From: Chitinophaga niabensis | GTDB lineage: Bacteria > Bacteroidota > Bacteroidia > Chitinophagales > Chitinophagaceae | Length of the DNA stretch: 64,000 bases | Reading direction: 5' to 3' | NCBI GenBank assembly: GCA_017849435.1 | Contig: JAFIGY010000009.1 | Coordinates: 744,001 to 808,000 of the forward strand | Shown: positions 62,051 to 64,000 of the stretch, one piece after another | Numbering within the stretch: position 1 is the stretch's first letter | Layout: every line of letters starts with the position of its first letter | Notes under the pieces: generated by a model | What the model was told of the DNA's origin: nothing | Seen by the model: only the letters and a program-made list of their open reading frames with translations | The model's database searches: none | Made by a program: the position numbers and the translations under genes

Positions 62051-63949
62051 TTGACTGAAAACAACATTATTAACGAACAAAACGCTGAACAACAGGCCCC
62101 GGCAGCTGAAACGGCTACGGCAGCAACAGCGACAACAAATGCACCTGTTACCACTGCTCATGACGATTTCGACTGGAGCGTGGACAAACGTAATGTATCT
62201 TCTTACAGCAAAGAAGAAAAAGCAAAGTATGACCAGACTTACGACAGCACTTTCAAGGTGATTGAGGAGAATGGTCTGCTTTCAGGCACTGTGGTTGGTC
62301 TTACTAAGACTGACGTAGTGATCAACATCGGTTTCAAATCCGATGGTCTTATTTCCCTCAACGAGTTCCGCGACCTGCAGGGTCTGAAGATCGGTGACGA
62401 GGTAGAAGTACTGGTGGTGGAAAAAGAAGACCGTGACGGTAACCTGCACCTGAGCCGCAAACAGGCTCGCATGCAACGTGCATGGGAACGTATCGTAGAA
62501 GTGTACAAAACCGGCGAAGTGGTTACTGGTACTGTTACCAGCAAAACCAAAGGCGGCCTGATCGTGGACGTTTACGGCATGGAAACCTTCCTGCCCGGTT
62601 CTCAGATCGACGTGAAACCGGTAACCGACTACGATCAGTTCGTGGGCAAAACAATGGAGTTCAAAGTGGTGAAAGTGAACGAAGCCATCCGCAACGCCGT
62701 TGTATCTCACAAAGCACTGATCGAAAGCGATATCGAACAACAAAGGGTGGATATCATCTCCAAACTGGAAAAAGGCCAGGTATTGGAAGGTACCATCAAG
62801 AATATCACCGATTTCGGTGCGTTCATCGACCTGGGTGGTCTCGACGGTCTGCTGTATATCACCGATATCAGCTGGGGTCGTATCTCCCATCCGAGCGAAG
62901 TACTCCAGATGGATCAGAAGATCAATGTGGTGGTACTGGACTTCGACGACGAGAAGAAACGTATCAGCCTCGGTTACAAGCAACTGACCCCGCATCCGTG
63001 GGATACTTTGCCTGCAACCATCACCGAAGGCGCAAAAGTAAAGGGCAAAGTAGTGAACATCGAAGATTACGGTGCATTCCTGGAAATCCTCCCCGGTGTG
63101 GAAGGTCTGGTGCACGTATCCGAGATCTCCTGGGCTTCTACCCCCATCAACGCGAAGGAATTCTTCAAGCTGGGCGAGGAGTACGAAGCAGTGGTAGTGA
63201 CCCTGAGCAAAGACGAGCGTAAGATGAGCCTGTCTATCAAACAACTCACCGAAGATCCCTGGTCTACGATCGAAACCAAATTCCCGCTGGACAGCCGTCA
63301 CAAAGGCATCGTGAAGAACATCACTCCTTATGGCGTATTCGTTGAGCTGGAAACAGGTATCGGTGGTATGATCCACATCTCCGACCTGAGCTGGATCAAA
63401 CGCTTCAATCACCCGAGCGAATACACGAAAGTGGGCAACGAGATCGAAGTAGTGATCCTGGGTATCGACAAAGACAACCGTAAACTGAGCCTCGGTCACA
63501 AACAGATCGAAGAAGATCCCTGGAATACTTTCGAAACCATCTTCCCCATCGGTTCCATACACGAAGGTACCGTTGTGAAGAAAGATGAGAAAGGTGCTAC
63601 CGTTCAGCTGCAATACGGTCTGGAAGCTTACGCTCCTGCCCGTCACCTGCGCACGGAAGATGAAAAACCGATCGCTGTTGAAGATGTGAAAGAATTCCAG
63701 ATCATCGAATTCGATCGCAACGAAAAACGCATCCTGGTTTCTCACACCAAGGTTTGGGAACAAGCTAAAGCCGACGAGAAAGACGCTATCGTGAAAGAGA
63801 AACGCGCTGAAGCTGAAAAAACCCGCAAAACCGTGAAGAACATCCAGTCCAAGGTAGAGAAAGCTACCCTGGGTGATCTGGGCGCGCTGGCCGAACTGAG
63901 AGAAAAACTGAAGCAATCCGAAGGCGGCGAAGAAAAGAAAGCTGAGTAG
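62051..63949 (+). CDS. rpsA: 30S ribosomal protein S1
   Basis: A 632-aa protein starting with TTG at 62051 (MTENNIINEQN); the strong AGGAGG just before it supports that start. After an Ala/Thr/Gln-rich head come six S1 RNA-binding repeats, roughly residues 70-560 (for example VVGLTKTDVVINIGFKSDG, IKNITDFGAFIDLGGLDGLL, VVNIEDYGAFLEILPGVEGL and IVKNITPYGVFVELETGIGG). A Lys/Glu-rich tail closes the protein. It helps bind mRNA to the small ribosomal subunit. Confidence 0.96.
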   Translation: MTENNIINEQNAEQQAPAAETATAATATTNAPVTTAHDDFDWSVDKRNVSSYSKEEKAKYDQTYDSTFKVIEENGLLSGTVVGLTKTDVVINIGFKSDGLISLNEFRDLQGLKIGDEVEVLVVEKEDRDGNLHLSRKQARMQRAWERIVEVYKTGEVVTGTVTSKTKGGLIVDVYGMETFLPGSQIDVKPVTDYDQFVGKTMEFKVVKVNEAIRNAVVSHKALIESDIEQQRVDIISKLEKGQVLEGTIKNITDFGAFIDLGGLDGLLYITDISWGRISHPSEVLQMDQKINVVVLDFDDEKKRISLGYKQLTPHPWDTLPATITEGAKVKGKVVNIEDYGAFLEILPGVEGLVHVSEISWASTPINAKEFFKLGEEYEAVVVTLSKDERKMSLSIKQLTEDPWSTIETKFPLDSRHKGIVKNITPYGVFVELETGIGGMIHISDLSWIKRFNHPSEYTKVGNEIEVVILGIDKDNRKLSLGHKQIEEDPWNTFETIFPIGSIHEGTVVKKDEKGATVQLQYGLEAYAPARHLRTEDEKPIAVEDVKEFQIIEFDRNEKRILVSHTKVWEQAKADEKDAIVKEKRAEAEKTRKTVKNIQSKVEKATLGDLGALAELREKLKQSEGGEEKKAE

Positions 63950-63979
63950 TTGAAGGATTGATTTTAGAAAGATAAAGGT

Positions 63980-64000
63980 CCCCCGGTGATGAACCGGGGG
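63980..64000 (+). terminator. Terminator of rpsA, cut by the window end
   Basis: CCCCCGG-TGATGAA-CCGGGGG, a 7-bp GC stem; the T-run would lie outside the window. Confidence 0.6.

Noticed and set aside
62282-63916. Reverse 544-codon frame opposite rpsA
   Set aside because: Antisense shadow of a highly biased ribosomal gene, with no recognisable domain.
1-64000. CRISPR arrays, tRNA or rRNA genes, complete insertion sequences
   Set aside because: No regularly spaced repeats, no cloverleaf with a T-loop, no rRNA sequence and no transposase were noticed. Without a search tool a single diverged element could be missed.

Overview
The window looks like a chromosome segment of a Bacteroidota bacterium, most likely of the Chitinophaga type. 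The support is direct: two SusC/SusD pairs, a type IX secretion (T9SS) sorting domain, LytTR and TPR-histidine-kinase signalling, many promoters of the TTTG-N19/20-TAnnTTTG class, and almost no Shine-Dalgarno sequences except one before rpsA. Most genes have medium-high GC. Two stretches (about 1-2,170 and 40,260-42,280) are clearly AT-rich and look acquired.

Layout. 1-1,670 (minus) holds a reverse transcriptase cut by the window edge, which resembles the antiphage DRT2 (UG2) group. Directly upstream is a short, hairpin-rich, stop-free segment, and beyond that a Cys-rich ORF of unknown function. 1,847-3,871 is a decaying patch: an intact cupin and a RibD/DHFR-like gene sit among remnants of an EamA transporter and an SDR/AhpD-like chimera. 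4,577-11,077 holds two large genes of unknown function: a 1,338-aa protein with a long hydrophobic, pore-former-like segment, and a 799-aa protein with an internal Hint (intein/Hedgehog-type) domain. 11,367-17,627 is a TolC / membrane-fusion / RND pump operon ending in a YncE-like beta-propeller. 17,642-22,390 (minus) carries a membrane spermidine-synthase-like protein, an NTF2-like protein, an AraC regulator and GluQRS.

22,484-36,244 is a nutrient-uptake locus. A LacI regulator is divergent from two susCD pairs, a small lipoprotein, a DUF1080 protein (3-keto-disaccharide hydrolase family) and a Tat-exported Gfo/Idh/MocA oxidoreductase. A perfect 16-bp LacI-type operator and a hairpin-rich leader lie between regulator and susC. 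The gene set suggests uptake and oxidation/cleavage of glycosides through 3-keto intermediates, not classical glycoside hydrolysis.

36,385-40,248 is metabolic (kynU, SGNH hydrolase, accA, dapA). The AT-rich islet after it has two lipoproteins that share an N-terminal module but differ in their C-termini, plus a small HTH-like protein. Then follow an outer-membrane barrel, rnz with a STAS protein, clpC, a three-gene surface-protein cluster ending in a T9SS substrate, cmk, a probable orphan non-coding RNA (about 52,986-53,435), a TPR histidine kinase/LytTR pair, ispH, a DUF5077/DUF3472-type protein, a hybrid histidine kinase, a rhomboid protease and rpsA.

The strongest leads for something undescribed are the RT with its neo-like upstream RNA, the giant-protein/Hint pair, and the orphan transcript upstream of the histidine kinase.
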